A DNA stretch of 36,761 nt from Oscillospiraceae bacterium (GCA_902760845.1 CACWHX010000014.1:1-36761); one strand, 5' to 3'. Counted from the first letter of the stretch, positions 1-7,269 are shown. Made by a program: numbers and translations. Notes: generated by a model not told the origin, from the sequence alone.

Positions 1-147
1 CACGCGGTGATGCAGGACGGGCTGAAGGTCATCACACTTGAGGCGAAGAACACCCCGACGCAGGTCCAGCTGCGGAAGGTCGATCCCGACGGCAACGGCG
101 TCAGCGGCGCGCAGCTGCAGCTGCTGGACAAGTCCAAGCCCGCGGAA
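1..147 (+). pseudogene. SpaA/Cna_B-type surface protein fragment (cut by window edge)
   Basis: An open frame enters from the left edge and reads as part of a prealbumin-like SpaA/Cna_B repeat domain of a Gram-positive surface protein: a strand containing LKVITLEAKNTPTQVQL, then KVDPDGNGVSGAQLQLLD, typical of the end of one module and the start of the next. Such modules form stalks of cell-wall-anchored adhesins. The adhesin similarity stops near position 127-147, where the sequence turns into the antisense of a nitroreductase gene. The frame stays open much further (to 1452), but only as a GC-rich shadow. No start, signal peptide or sortase motif is visible. The join may be an assembly or amplification chimera, so the adhesin may not be next to the nitroreductase in the genome. 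Confidence 0.6.
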
Positions 148-203
148 CCAGTCCGGCGCCGCGCCCTGCGCGTCGCTGACCGCTTCCGCGGGCTTGGACT
201 TGT
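128..203. repeat. 20-bp perfect inverted repeat at the adhesin/nitroreductase join
   Basis: Arms at 128-147 and 184-203 are exact reverse complements, separated by 36 bases. Each arm reads KSKPAE in frame on its own coding strand: in the adhesin fragment on plus and in the nitroreductase on minus. The nitroreductase copy fits its family (HKSKPAE), so the adhesin copy is probably the displaced one. Confidence 0.85.
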
Positions 204-624
204 GCGGCACGCCCTCGGTCGCGCCGTAGCCGATGGCGATCACAATCGCGAGCTTTTCCCCCTCGTCCACCTGAAAGGCGCCGGGAATCTTCTTGTAAGT
301 CATTGCGACCCAGCAGGTGTTCAGGCCGAGCAGCTGCGCCTGCAAAACGAGCTTTTCGCCGTAATAGCCGCACTGCTCCTCCAGTTCCGCGCCTTTCTTC
401 CCAACCATGGCGATATAATTCGTGACTCCGGAAAATTTCCCGTAGTGCGCCATCCGGCTGTCAAACGCTTTCGGCTCGTCTTTCACGAGCTGGATGTGCA
501 GACCGCTCTCGCGGTTGCATTCCGCAATGCAGTCCTCCAGCGCCTTCAGCGTCTCCCCTTCCATGGGCCTGTTCAAATACGCGCGCACAGCGTGGCGCTG
601 GCGCATGGCTTCCATGATGTCCAT
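142..624 (-). pseudogene. Nitroreductase family protein (TM1586-type), C-terminus missing
   Basis: About 161 recognisable residues of an FMN-dependent nitroreductase of the TM1586 type, beginning MDIMEAMRQRHAVRAY and including AHYGKFSGVTNYIA and GLNTCWV. Proteins of this kind reduce nitro or quinone substrates with NAD(P)H in the cytoplasm; the substrate here is unknown. The ATG at 624 follows AGGAGG by about nine bases, and that site overlaps the stop of the upstream hydrolase gene, so the two are co-transcribed. After PDWFR, where the family continues into its last 50 or so residues, the frame runs into the antisense of an adhesin at the 20-bp inverted repeat and stays open to the window edge. 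The truncation is either a real rearrangement or a chimeric join; I favour the second. Confidence 0.75.
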
Positions 625-636
625 CGTCAAATCCTC

Positions 637-1419
637 CTAGAGTTCAAAAATTGTCGGTTTTTGCTCCGTGTCGTGCGTCATCAGAACGGCGACGCAGTTT
701 TCGTCGTTCCCGTATGCCTGCAGCGTCCTGAGCGAGGCCAGCGCCTCCGCCCGGTTCCAGCAGATGCCGGGCAGAACCAAACGCTCCCACGACGGGCGGC
801 CGTAGCCGGCGTCGCCCGCGATGATGAGATAGCGCGCGCCGCCGACCTTCACCCCCGTCATGCCGGCGGAGTGCCCATGCAGGGGCAGCAGCGTCACCGT
901 GCCGTCGCCGAACAGGTCCACGTCCCGGTCCGGGAACGTCTCGATGGAGATGCCTCTCCACAGGCGCTTCAAATACCGGGGATGCGCGCCGCACGCCGCA
1001 GCCCACTCCGCCTCGCTCGCCATGATGTGCTTTGCGCTTTGCACAAGGCCGATCCCGCCGGCGTGGTCGATATCCATGTGCGTCAAGACGCAGTAGTCCA
1101 TGTCCTCCGGCCGGTATCCCAGTCGCCGCAGGTGCTCCGTCACCGCCTTTCCCAGCGGCAGGGTCCCCGGCGACGCAAAATGGTTCACAAGGCCCTCGTA
1201 CCGACGGGCGTCGGTGCGAATCGCCGTGTCCCAGCCGGTGTCCACCAGCACCAGGCCCTTGGGGTGCTCGATCAGATACGCCGTGACCGGCACGGATATT
1301 TTGTGCTTTTTTCCGCGCAGGATGCCTGTGAACGCAAGCGGATTGCGCGACCGGTCGGAAAACGGCAGCGCCTCATCGACGACCGTGCTGCCGCAGTCAA
1401 GAACATGAACTCTAAGCAT
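637..1419 (-). CDS. Metallo-beta-lactamase-fold hydrolase, lactonase-like
   Basis: A 260-aa protein starting MLRVHVLDCG, with the metal site THMDIDHAGG (residues 113-122), a later HGHSAGMTG histidine and an AGDAGY aspartate, the order seen in AiiA-like N-acyl-homoserine-lactonase relatives. The canonical HxHxDH has Asp in place of the second His (H114, D116, D118, H119), a variant that recurs in this branch of the fold. Probably a soluble metal-dependent hydrolase of lactone or ester substrates; the real substrate cannot be read from sequence. The ATG at 1419 overlaps the end of the upstream ArsR gene by eight bases, and a nitroreductase gene follows after 12 bases, so the three form one minus-strand operon likely controlled by the ArsR protein. 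An upstream in-frame extension to 1479 lies inside the ArsR gene and is rejected. Confidence 0.85.
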   Translation of the reverse strand: MLRVHVLDCGSTVVDEALPFSDRSRNPLAFTGILRGKKHKISVPVTAYLIEHPKGLVLVDTGWDTAIRTDARRYEGLVNHFASPGTLPLGKAVTEHLRRLGYRPEDMDYCVLTHMDIDHAGGIGLVQSAKHIMASEAEWAAACGAHPRYLKRLWRGISIETFPDRDVDLFGDGTVTLLPLHGHSAGMTGVKVGGARYLIIAGDAGYGRPSWERLVLPGICWNRAEALASLRTLQAYGNDENCVAVLMTHDTEQKPTIFEL

Positions 1420-1771
1420 CTCCACCACTCCGATCCGGAAGCTGCAGCATGATCTCCTTTGCGTGCGTGAGCGTTGCAATCAGCTGATCCATGGCCTCCA
1501 TGTCCGCGTCAAAATAATAATAGTTTCGCGTGCCCTCCCGCCGCATCTTCACGATCCCGGCGTCTTTCAAAATCCGCAGATGGTGCGACACGGCCGGTCG
1601 GGACAGGCTGGTTTGAGCCGCGATGTCGTTCACCCGCATCCCCGAGCAGTCTCCGCTCTTCATCATCACCAGAATCAGGTGCTGCCGGACCTCGTCCCCC
1701 AGGGCAAGCAGAATCTTCTGCGACGCGGTGATCTCTCCAGCGAGCTGTGAAAGCTCCGATTTCAACTTCAC
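1412..1771 (-). CDS. ArsR-family winged-helix transcriptional regulator
   Basis: A 119-aa regulator with a winged helix-turn-helix: RVNDIAAQTSLSRPAVSHHL is the recognition region (about residues 46-65), followed by LKDAGIVKMRREGTRNYYYF, the wing typical of ArsR proteins. The usual metal-binding ELCVCDL motif is absent and the cysteine content is low, so it probably senses something other than arsenite or cadmium. It starts with GTG at 1771, chosen because AAGGAGGTG lies seven bases upstream. It is the first gene of an operon with the hydrolase and nitroreductase, which it presumably controls together with itself. The promoter region just upstream contains a partial palindrome (GTTCAAACAATTAAAC on minus) that could be its operator. 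Confidence 0.88.
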   Translation of the reverse strand: MKLKSELSQLAGEITASQKILLALGDEVRQHLILVMMKSGDCSGMRVNDIAAQTSLSRPAVSHHLRILKDAGIVKMRREGTRNYYYFDADMEAMDQLIATLTHAKEIMLQLPDRSGGDA

Positions 1772-1804
1772 GCAAGCACCTCCTTCCGTTTAATTGTTTG
1801 AACC

Positions 1805-1833
1805 ATTATACCATAAAAAATCGCGTGTGCGTA
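1805..1833 (-). promoter_or_regulatory. Promoter of the ArsR operon
   Basis: On the minus strand TATAAT (1810-1805) is an exact -10 box about 33 bases before the GTG start. The matching -35 position (TACGCA, 1833-1828, 17-base spacer) is weak, so the promoter may need help or be limited by its regulator. Confidence 0.5.
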
Positions 1834-1869
1834 ATGGGAAAGAAAGTCGAGACGAACGATGCAAAAATC

Positions 1870-1902
1870 AAACCACGCCGCGGATGCTCCGCGGCGTGGT
1901 TT
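1870..1902 (-). terminator. Terminator of rpsB-tsf
   Basis: A perfect 15-bp GC-rich stem (1870-1884 with 1888-1902) with a 3-base loop lies 14 bases past the tsf stop. On the minus strand it is followed by GATTTTTGC, a short U run. Confidence 0.85.
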
Positions 1903-1916
1903 GCTGTATTTGTGCT

Positions 1917-2828
1917 TTACTTTACGAGCTTTGCGACCTCGGCGGCCAGGTCGTCCTGGCGCTTTTCGATGCCCTCGCCCTTTTCAAAGCGGGTGTAATC
2001 AACGAGCCTGATCTCGCCGCCGACCTGCTTTGCAACCGCGGCGATGTGCTCCTCGACGGAGACCTTGTCGTCCTTGACGAACGGCTGCTGCATGAGGCAG
2101 ATCTCCTTGTAATACTTGGAGATGCCGCCCATGACAATCTTCTCGATGATCGCATCGGGCTTTTTGGCGTTCTTCGGATCCTCCTTGGCCTGCGCCAGGC
2201 GGATCTCCTTTTCCTTCTCGATGAACTCCGCAGAGACATCGGCCTTGTCCTTAAAGGTCGGGTTCAGCGCCGCGATCTGCATGGCAATGTCCTTGCCCAG
2301 CTCCTCGACGGCCGCGTCGGCGGAGGCGGTCTCCAGATTCACGAGCACCGCAATGCGGCCGCCCATATGGACGTAGGGCACGCTCAGCCCCGCGGCATAG
2401 CGCGCGAAGCGGCGGACCTTGATGTTCTCGCCAATGACGAGGACCTTGTCATTCTGCTCGTCGAGCACGGTTTTGCCGTTGCCGTACTGGCAGGCATACA
2501 GCGCGTCGAGATCGGCCGGCGCGTCCTTCGCGACGACGGCGGCCACGCCCTTGACGTAGTCCATGAACAGCTCGTTTTTCGCGACGAAGTCAGACTCCGC
2601 GTTGACCTCGACAATGACGCCGACGCCGTCGATCACGGCAGCGTAAGCAACGCCCTCAGCCGCGATGCGGCCGGCCTTCTTCTGCGCGGCGGCGAGGCCC
2701 TTTTCACGCAGCCACTCCACGGCCTTATCCATATCGCCGTCGGCAGCGGTGAGCGCCTTTTTGCAGTCCATCATGCCGACGCCGGTCATTTCGCGCAGGT
2801 TTTTTACATCAGCAGCAGAAAATGCCAT
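1917..2828 (-). CDS. tsf: Translation elongation factor Ts
   Basis: EF-Ts, 303 aa, the guanine-nucleotide exchange factor that recycles EF-Tu during translation. Both family signatures are present: LREMTGVGMMDCKKAL near residue 11 (N-terminal UBA-like domain) and EVNAESDFVAKNELF near residue 75 at the start of the dimerisation/exchange domain. Length is normal. It follows rpsB by 69 bases, the near-universal rpsB-tsf pairing, and is followed by a strong terminator. A 9-bp hairpin between the two genes may adjust their relative expression. Confidence 0.98.
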   Translation of the reverse strand: MAFSAADVKNLREMTGVGMMDCKKALTAADGDMDKAVEWLREKGLAAAQKKAGRIAAEGVAYAAVIDGVGVIVEVNAESDFVAKNELFMDYVKGVAAVVAKDAPADLDALYACQYGNGKTVLDEQNDKVLVIGENIKVRRFARYAAGLSVPYVHMGGRIAVLVNLETASADAAVEELGKDIAMQIAALNPTFKDKADVSAEFIEKEKEIRLAQAKEDPKNAKKPDAIIEKIVMGGISKYYKEICLMQQPFVKDDKVSVEEHIAAVAKQVGGEIRLVDYTRFEKGEGIEKRQDDLAAEVAKLVK

Positions 2829-2860
2829 AGTATGATTCTCCTTTTGTATTGCAGATCATT

Positions 2861-2884
2861 CGGGCGGGTGATTGGACCCGCCCG
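2861..2884 (-). other. Intergenic hairpin between rpsB and tsf
   Basis: A 9-bp all-GC-rich stem (2861-2869 with 2876-2884) with a 6-base loop sits between rpsB and tsf. There is no U run on the minus strand, so it is unlikely to terminate efficiently. It may set an RNA processing site or stabilise the upstream message. Confidence 0.5.
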
Positions 2885-2897
2885 GAAAAGTTCTCGC

Positions 2898-3629
2898 TTA
2901 TTCTTCGACCTTTTCGGTCTCCTCGGCGGCGGGCTCCTCCGCGTCGGCGCCCTGCAGGCCCTCCTGCACGGCGTTCGCCATCGTGGCGGAAATGAGACGG
3001 ATGGCGCGGATGGCGTCGTCGTTCGCGGGAATGACGTAATCAATCTCATCGGGGTCGCAGTTCGTATCCACGATGGCCACGATGGGGATGTGCAGCTTGC
3101 GCGCCTCGGCAATGGCGTTGTGCTCCTTGCGCGGATCGACGACGAACAGCGCGCCCGGGAGCTTCTTCATGTCCTTCACGCCGCCGAGATACTTCTCGAG
3201 CTTCTCCATCTCGCCGAGGAGCTTCATGACTTCCTTCTTCGGAAGCATATCGAACGTGCCGTCCTCCTGCATCTTCTTGAGCTGGGCCAGACGGTCGATG
3301 CGGGTGCGCATGGTCTTGAAGTTGGTGAGCATACCGCCGAGCCAGCGGGCGTTGACATAGTACATGCCGACGCGGGACGCCTCCTCCTTCACGGCGTCGG
3401 CCGCCTGCTTCTTGGTGCCGACGAAGAGGATGGTCTGGCCGTTTTCGGCGAGGCCGCGCACGAAGTTGTACGCCTCCTCCAGCTTTTTCACGGTCTTCTG
3501 CAGATCAATGATGTAGATGCCGTTGCGCTCGCAGTAGATATACTCGGCCATCTTCGGGTTCCATCTGCGGGTCTGGTGGCCGAAATGCACGCCGGCCTCC
3601 AGAAGCTGTTTCATAGATACGACTGCCAT
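2898..3629 (-). CDS. rpsB: 30S ribosomal protein S2
   Basis: S2, 243 aa, starting [20 protein letters not shown], the highly conserved N-terminus. RRWNPKM, the FVGTKKQA helix and [12 protein letters not shown] are all present. S2 binds 16S rRNA at the platform of the small subunit and is needed for recruitment of S1 where that exists. The C-terminus is a low-complexity acidic tail ([14 protein letters not shown]). The ATG at 3629 is chosen because it begins the conserved S2 sequence and follows AAGGAGG by 11 bases; the frame is open 46 codons upstream without S2 similarity. A clear promoter lies about 110 bases upstream, leaving a leader that could carry S2 autoregulation, though I do not recognise a known leader fold. 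Confidence 0.98.
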   Translation of the reverse strand: MAVVSMKQLLEAGVHFGHQTRRWNPKMAEYIYCERNGIYIIDLQKTVKKLEEAYNFVRGLAENGQTILFVGTKKQAADAVKEEASRVGMYYVNARWLGGMLTNFKTMRTRIDRLAQLKKMQEDGTFDMLPKKEVMKLLGEMEKLEKYLGGVKDMKKLPGALFVVDPRKEHNAIAEARKLHIPIVAIVDTNCDPDEIDYVIPANDDAIRAIRLISATMANAVQEGLQGADAEEPAAEETEKVEE

Positions 3630-3732
3630 AATGTGATTGTCCTCCTTTATTTTGTTGCTTCCTCCGGGAGCTTCGTCTGAGCCCGACCAGACCGCAGCCA
3701 CATGGTCGCCCATCCGCCCCCGTGCGTAATGC

Positions 3733-3767
3733 CTTGGTATTATACCAAGAAAAAGTATGCAATGCAA
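3733..3767 (-). promoter_or_regulatory. rpsB-tsf promoter with palindromic -10
   Basis: On the minus strand TTGCAT (3767-3762), a 17-base spacer and TATAAT (3744-3739). The -10 is at the centre of a palindrome with 8-base arms (3733-3740 and 3742-3749). Confidence 0.8.
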
Positions 3768-3796
3768 GGGTTTTCTTCTATTTTTTCAGAAAAAAA

Positions 3797-4081
3797 TTAT
3801 CCGAGCAGCGGCGGCTTCCGCTCGCGCGGCCTGCGCGGCTGCGGCTCCCCCACCTCGGCGAGGATGATATCCTCCCCCATGCGCGTGATGCTCGACCACG
3901 GCAGGACATAGTCCGCCTCCCCGGCGAGCAGGCCGCCCATCTTGCGCTGGCCCGGCACGATCAGCGCGAGCACGCGCCCCTCGTCCAGGTCAATTTCCGC
4001 GTCGCAGACGTAGCCCAGCCGCTGCCCGGTCGCCATGTTGATGACCTCTTTATATCGCAAATCCGAAAGACAGCATTTCAT
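3797..4081 (-). CDS. YlmC/YmxH family PRC-barrel sporulation protein
   Basis: A 94-aa protein starting MKCCLSDLRYKEVINMATGQ, the hallmark of the YlmC/YmxH family, with one PRC-barrel fold covering most of its length (GYVCDAEIDLDEGRVLAL, then WSSITRMGEDIILAE). The family is conserved in spore formers and its members are usually annotated as sporulation-associated; the molecular role is not established. The start at 4081 follows GGAGGG by seven bases. The gene lies 55 bases after sigG on the same strand, which supports forespore expression. The C-terminus ends in a basic tail, RRPRERKPPLLG. Longer in-frame starts run back into sigG and are rejected. Confidence 0.88.
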   Translation of the reverse strand: MKCCLSDLRYKEVINMATGQRLGYVCDAEIDLDEGRVLALIVPGQRKMGGLLAGEADYVLPWSSITRMGEDIILAEVGEPQPRRPRERKPPLLG

Positions 4082-4136
4082 GCGCGTTCCCTCCGTCAGG
4101 TGGATTTTGGTCCATCCTATGACGAAAACGGCGGCG

Positions 4137-4919
4137 TTATGACACGAAAATGTTCTTTTTGATCTTATTGATCGCGTTTTTCTCCAGCCGGGAGACCTGC
4201 GCCTGGCTGATGCCGATCTCGTTTGCGACCTCGGTCTGCGTCCGGCCGGAATAAAACCGCAGCGCCAGGATCCGCTTTTCCCGCTCGCCGAGCGCCGCGA
4301 TGGCGGACGACAGCGCAATCTGCTCCAGCCAGTGCTCGTCCGTGTTTTTCGTGTCGCCCACCTGGTCCATCACGCAGATGTTTTCCCCGCTGTCGGTATA
4401 GACCGGCTCATAGAGCGAGACCGGCTCGCTGATGGCGTCGAGCGCGAACACGACATCCTGCCGCCGAATGCCGAGCTCCTTTGCAATCTCCTCCATCGTC
4501 GGCTCGCGTCCGGTGGCGGCGGTGAGCTTCTCCTTTGCCTGCAGGACGTGATATGCCGTGTCGCGCATCGACCGGCTGACACGCACCGCGCTGTTGTCGC
4601 GCAGGTAGCGGCGAATCTCCCCCGCGATCATCGGCACCCCATAGGTGGAAAAGCGCACATCGTGCGCCTCAGCGTCAAAATTGTCGATGGCCTTAATCAG
4701 CCCGATGCAGCCGACCTGAAAGAGATCGTCCACGTTTTCTCCGCGCCCGACGAACCGCTGCAGCACGGAGAGCACCAGGCGCAGATTCCCGGCGATGAGC
4801 GCCTCGCGCGCGGCGCTGTCGCCCTGCTTTGCGCGCAGCAGCAGCGCGCGGCATTCCTCGCCGCTCAGCACCTTCAGCTCCGCCGTGTTCACGCCGCAAA
4901 TCTCAACTTTTCCGAGCAT
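4137..4919 (-). CDS. sigG: RNA polymerase sporulation sigma factor SigG
   Basis: A 260-aa sigma-70-type factor beginning MLGKVEICGVNTAELKVL, where KVEICGVNT is diagnostic for SigG, the late forespore sigma factor. Region 2 (NLRLVLSVLQRFVGRGENVDDLFQ, split here only for description) and region 4 (RTQTEVANEIGISQAQVSRL) are intact, and the protein ends in KIKKNIFVS. SigG switches on late forespore genes after engulfment. The ATG at 4919 is chosen because the conserved N-terminus starts there and GGAGG lies seven bases upstream. That Shine-Dalgarno is inside a 9-bp hairpin, and a sigma-F-like promoter lies in the terminator loop of the upstream gene. The spoIIG genes that precede sigG in many Bacilli and Clostridia are not here; a symporter gene is upstream instead. 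Confidence 0.95.
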   Translation of the reverse strand: MLGKVEICGVNTAELKVLSGEECRALLLRAKQGDSAAREALIAGNLRLVLSVLQRFVGRGENVDDLFQVGCIGLIKAIDNFDAEAHDVRFSTYGVPMIAGEIRRYLRDNSAVRVSRSMRDTAYHVLQAKEKLTAATGREPTMEEIAKELGIRRQDVVFALDAISEPVSLYEPVYTDSGENICVMDQVGDTKNTDEHWLEQIALSSAIAALGEREKRILALRFYSGRTQTEVANEIGISQAQVSRLEKNAINKIKKNIFVS

Positions 4920-4923
4920 AAAA

Positions 4924-4954
4924 AAACCTCCGTTACGCAGAGTATCGGAGGTTT
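4924..4954 (-). promoter_or_regulatory. Hairpin sequestering the sigG Shine-Dalgarno
   Basis: A perfect 9-bp stem pairs 4946-4954 with 4924-4932 across a 13-base loop, directly before the ATG at 4919. The GGAGG of sigG (4931-4927 on minus) is inside the 3' arm, so ribosome access would be reduced when the hairpin forms. It is followed by a U run and could also act as a weak terminator. Confidence 0.7.
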
Positions 4955-4964
4955 GACAGGAAAA

Positions 4965-4999
4965 CCTCCCATTCGTTGGTAGGGTTTCCGAATGGGAGG
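4965..4999 (-). terminator. Terminator of the symporter gene
   Basis: An 11-bp stem (4989-4999 with 4965-4975) with a 13-base loop follows the symporter stop by 23 bases. On the minus strand it is followed by TTTTCC. Its loop holds the likely sigG -10 element. Confidence 0.75.
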
Positions 5000-5009
5000 A
5001 TTTTGATAC
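4980..5009 (-). promoter_or_regulatory. Putative sigma-F-type promoter of sigG
   Basis: On the minus strand GTATC (5009-5005), 15 bases, then GGAAACCCTA (4989-4980), close to the forespore consensus GYWTA-N15/16-GGNRANAHTR with one mismatch in each box. Transcription would start near 4973, inside the 3' arm of the upstream terminator. Confidence 0.5.
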
Positions 5010-5022
5010 GTTTGGAGCCGCT

Positions 5023-6282
5023 TCAGTCACTGGAATTATTTAACTTCAGCCGCTTTTGCAGCCAGTCCTTTCCGTCCACATAGCGGGAGACGATGTAGCA
5101 GGCCACATAGTCGCCGGCGGCGTTGACCATCGTTGCCGGCGGATCGACGAGATTGCCCAGCGCGAGCGCGATGGGGTACGCGATTGCCAGCTGATCCGGG
5201 AAGAAGATCGTGCAGAGCACGAGCTCGCCCGTGCCGCCGCCGCCCGGGATGCCCGACATGGCCACCGAGGAGAACACCGCGACGATGATCGCGAGAATCG
5301 CGCGGCCGGTGCTGAAGTCCTGCCCGAACATGCCGAACAGAAATGCGACCTTGATGATGGCGCTCATGGCCGAGCCGTCCATGTGCATCGTCGCGCCAAG
5401 CGGGAGCACGATGTCAGACACATCCTTGGAAATGCCGGTCTCCTCCGCGACCTCCATATTGGTCGGGATCGTCGCGACAGACGAGCAGGTGCCAAAGGAC
5501 ACCGCCGCCGGGCGAAACAGATGCTGGAACATGACCTTGATCGAGCCCGCGCCGCCGCCGAAGCGCGCGTAGAGCGGGAAAAATACCAGCATATACGCAA
5601 AGCAGAGGACATAGTAGATAACCAGCGTACGGCCATAGTCGCCGATCAGCTCAGGGCCGTAGCTCGCGACCAGGTACGCGAAGAAGCCGAAAAAACCGAC
5701 CGGCGCATAGTAGGTGATGATCCTGACGACCTTCATCAGGCAGCCGTTCAGATCCTCCAGCAGCGCGGCGGTTTTGGTCTCGCGCCCGCCGTTCAGCTGG
5801 ATGCCGAAGCCGAAGAGGATTGCCGCGACGATCAGCGGCAGAATGGCCCTGCGGCTGAACAGCTCTGTAAAGTCCGGCTTCGTGAAGAAGTTGATAATCA
5901 TGTCGGCCACGCCGAGCGTCTCGCCGACCTCGCCCTCCGCCGTCGGATAATCGCCGGTGACCAGCGGGAAGACGCGCGCAACGATATACATGATGACGGC
6001 GGCGACGGCGGCCGTCACGCAGAACGTAAGGACGGTGACGCCCATGACCTTGCCCGCGCGCCGGGCGCTTTTCATATTCGCAATCGCGGAGGAGATGGAG
6101 ACAAACACCATCGGCACCACGACACAGAACATCATGTTGATAAATACCGTGCCGATCGGCTCCAGCGCCGTCGCGCCCGGCCAGACCGCGCCGACGATGC
6201 AGCCGGCGACGATGCCCGCAATCATGCAGATGAGAAACCCGTAGGTCTTGAGAAAAGGCTTTTTCGCTACATTCTGCGCCAT
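5023..6282 (-). CDS. Dicarboxylate/amino acid:cation symporter (DAACS family)
   Basis: A 419-aa integral membrane symporter of the DAACS (GltP/DctA-like) family, expected to import glutamate, aspartate or C4-dicarboxylates with sodium or protons. Several hydrophobic helices are clear, starting at FLICMIAGIVAGCIVGAVWP (about residue 17). The substrate-binding core is recognisable: AMSGIPGGGGTGELVL (hairpin 2 region) and the helix with NLVDPPATMVNAAGD, which matches the conserved sodium/substrate site. The ATG at 6282 (MAQN) is preferred over the one seven codons upstream because GGGAG lies eight bases before it. It is divergent from an AraC regulator 115 bases away, which is its likely controller, and is followed by a terminator ahead of sigG. 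Confidence 0.92.
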   Translation of the reverse strand: MAQNVAKKPFLKTYGFLICMIAGIVAGCIVGAVWPGATALEPIGTVFINMMFCVVVPMVFVSISSAIANMKSARRAGKVMGVTVLTFCVTAAVAAVIMYIVARVFPLVTGDYPTAEGEVGETLGVADMIINFFTKPDFTELFSRRAILPLIVAAILFGFGIQLNGGRETKTAALLEDLNGCLMKVVRIITYYAPVGFFGFFAYLVASYGPELIGDYGRTLVIYYVLCFAYMLVFFPLYARFGGGAGSIKVMFQHLFRPAAVSFGTCSSVATIPTNMEVAEETGISKDVSDIVLPLGATMHMDGSAMSAIIKVAFLFGMFGQDFSTGRAILAIIVAVFSSVAMSGIPGGGGTGELVLCTIFFPDQLAIAYPIALALGNLVDPPATMVNAAGDYVACYIVSRYVDGKDWLQKRLKLNNSSD

Positions 6283-6330
6283 AAAGATCACTCCCGTTTT
6301 CAAAGGTTAGTTTCATTCTATTCGAAAACC

Positions 6331-6372
6331 GCTTGCAAATTAAGCGCAAAAGATGCTAAAATGTTTGCAAAT
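6331..6372. promoter_or_regulatory. araC promoter with two direct-repeat operator candidates
   Basis: On plus, TTGCAA (6333-6338), 18 bases, TAAAAT (6357-6362) forms a promoter for the AraC gene. The 10-mer G(C/T)TTGCAAAT occurs at 6331-6340 and 6363-6372, 32 bases or three helical turns apart. One copy covers the -35 and the other follows the -10, as expected for AraC-type half-sites that allow autorepression. Confidence 0.55.
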
Positions 6373-6397
6373 CATGCTGTGACAGGAAAGATCGGCC

Positions 6398-7255
6398 ATG
6401 GAAGAACAAAACTACGAAAAGCGCGGCTACCTGCTGGAAGCGTTCCGTCTGTTTCATCTCGACTCCGCGCTGACGGAGGATACCGCGTTTCACTACCACG
6501 AATTTCACAAGATCGTCTTTTTCCTCTCCGGGAAGGGCAATTACATCGTGGAGGGCCGCAGCTACGCGCTCAAGCCGTATGATATCGTGCTGGTGCAGCG
6601 CGGGGCGATTCACAAGGCGGAGATTTCGCCGGAGGAGCGGTACGAGCGTGTCATCCTCTATATCGACCCGGCGTTTCTCGACGCGCAGTCGTCCGCGCGC
6701 AGCCGGCTCGACCGCTGCTTCTCCACGGCGGCGCGGGAAAAAAGCTGCGTCCTGCGGCCGGACTATGACCGCCGGGAGTCGCTGCTGCAGCTTCTCTCGG
6801 CGCTGGAGGCCGCCTCCAAAAGCGAGGCGTACGCGCACGATCTGCTTTCGCGCGCGCTTGCCGTTCAGCTCCTGGTGGAGCTGGGCCGGGGCGTCAGCGC
6901 CGACGGGTATCACTACGCGGCCGCGGAAAACAACGGCGAAAAGGCGGCGGAGATCCTGGAATATCTGCATGAGCACCTCACCGAGGAGATCAGCATCGAC
7001 CGGCTGGCGGAGGAGTTTTATCTCAGCAAATATTACATGATGCGCCTGTTCCGCGCGCGCACGGGCTTTACCATCCACGCCTATCTCACGGACAAGCGGC
7101 TGCATCTGGCGCGGGAGCTGATCGCGCACGGCATGACGGCGTCGGAGGCGTGCTACCGCTGCGGCTATCGGGACTATTCCGCGTTTTCCCGCGCGTATAA
7201 AAAGCGCTTCGCCGCCACGCCCCGCAGCCACGCGCGCGACGGCGCGCGGCCATAA
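6398..7255 (+). CDS. AraC-family transcriptional regulator
   Basis: A 285-aa regulator with an N-terminal cupin ligand domain (HYHEFHKIVFFLSGKGNYIV, about residues 32-51; GDIVLV-like YDIVLVQRGAIHKAE follows) and two C-terminal helix-turn-helix motifs typical of AraC/XylS: ISIDRLAEEFYLSKYYMMRL and the second, MTASEACYRCGYRDYSAFSR, near residue 245. It probably binds a small effector and controls the divergently transcribed symporter gene. The start at 6398 follows AGGAAAG by eight bases, a weaker site than its neighbours have. The end is followed by a strong shared terminator. Confidence 0.92.
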   Translation: MEEQNYEKRGYLLEAFRLFHLDSALTEDTAFHYHEFHKIVFFLSGKGNYIVEGRSYALKPYDIVLVQRGAIHKAEISPEERYERVILYIDPAFLDAQSSARSRLDRCFSTAAREKSCVLRPDYDRRESLLQLLSALEAASKSEAYAHDLLSRALAVQLLVELGRGVSADGYHYAAAENNGEKAAEILEYLHEHLTEEISIDRLAEEFYLSKYYMMRLFRARTGFTIHAYLTDKRLHLARELIAHGMTASEACYRCGYRDYSAFSRAYKKRFAATPRSHARDGARP

Positions 7256-7269
7256 AAACCAGAAACGAA

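Noticed and set aside
7..1452. 481-codon plus-strand frame from the adhesin fragment onward
   Set aside because: Only the first 49 codons have protein character; the rest is antisense to the nitroreductase, hydrolase and ArsR genes, with no domain and a biased shadow composition.
1794..3680. 628-codon plus-strand frame
   Set aside because: Antisense of tsf and rpsB; typical long shadow frame in GC-rich DNA, no Shine-Dalgarno or family.
3630..3738. rpsB leader considered as a known riboswitch or ribosomal leader
   Set aside because: No fold or conserved core that I can name; only the promoter and Shine-Dalgarno are supported.
5056..6582. 508-codon plus-strand frame
   Set aside because: Antisense of the symporter and out of frame with the AraC gene; Arg/Asp/His-rich shadow composition.
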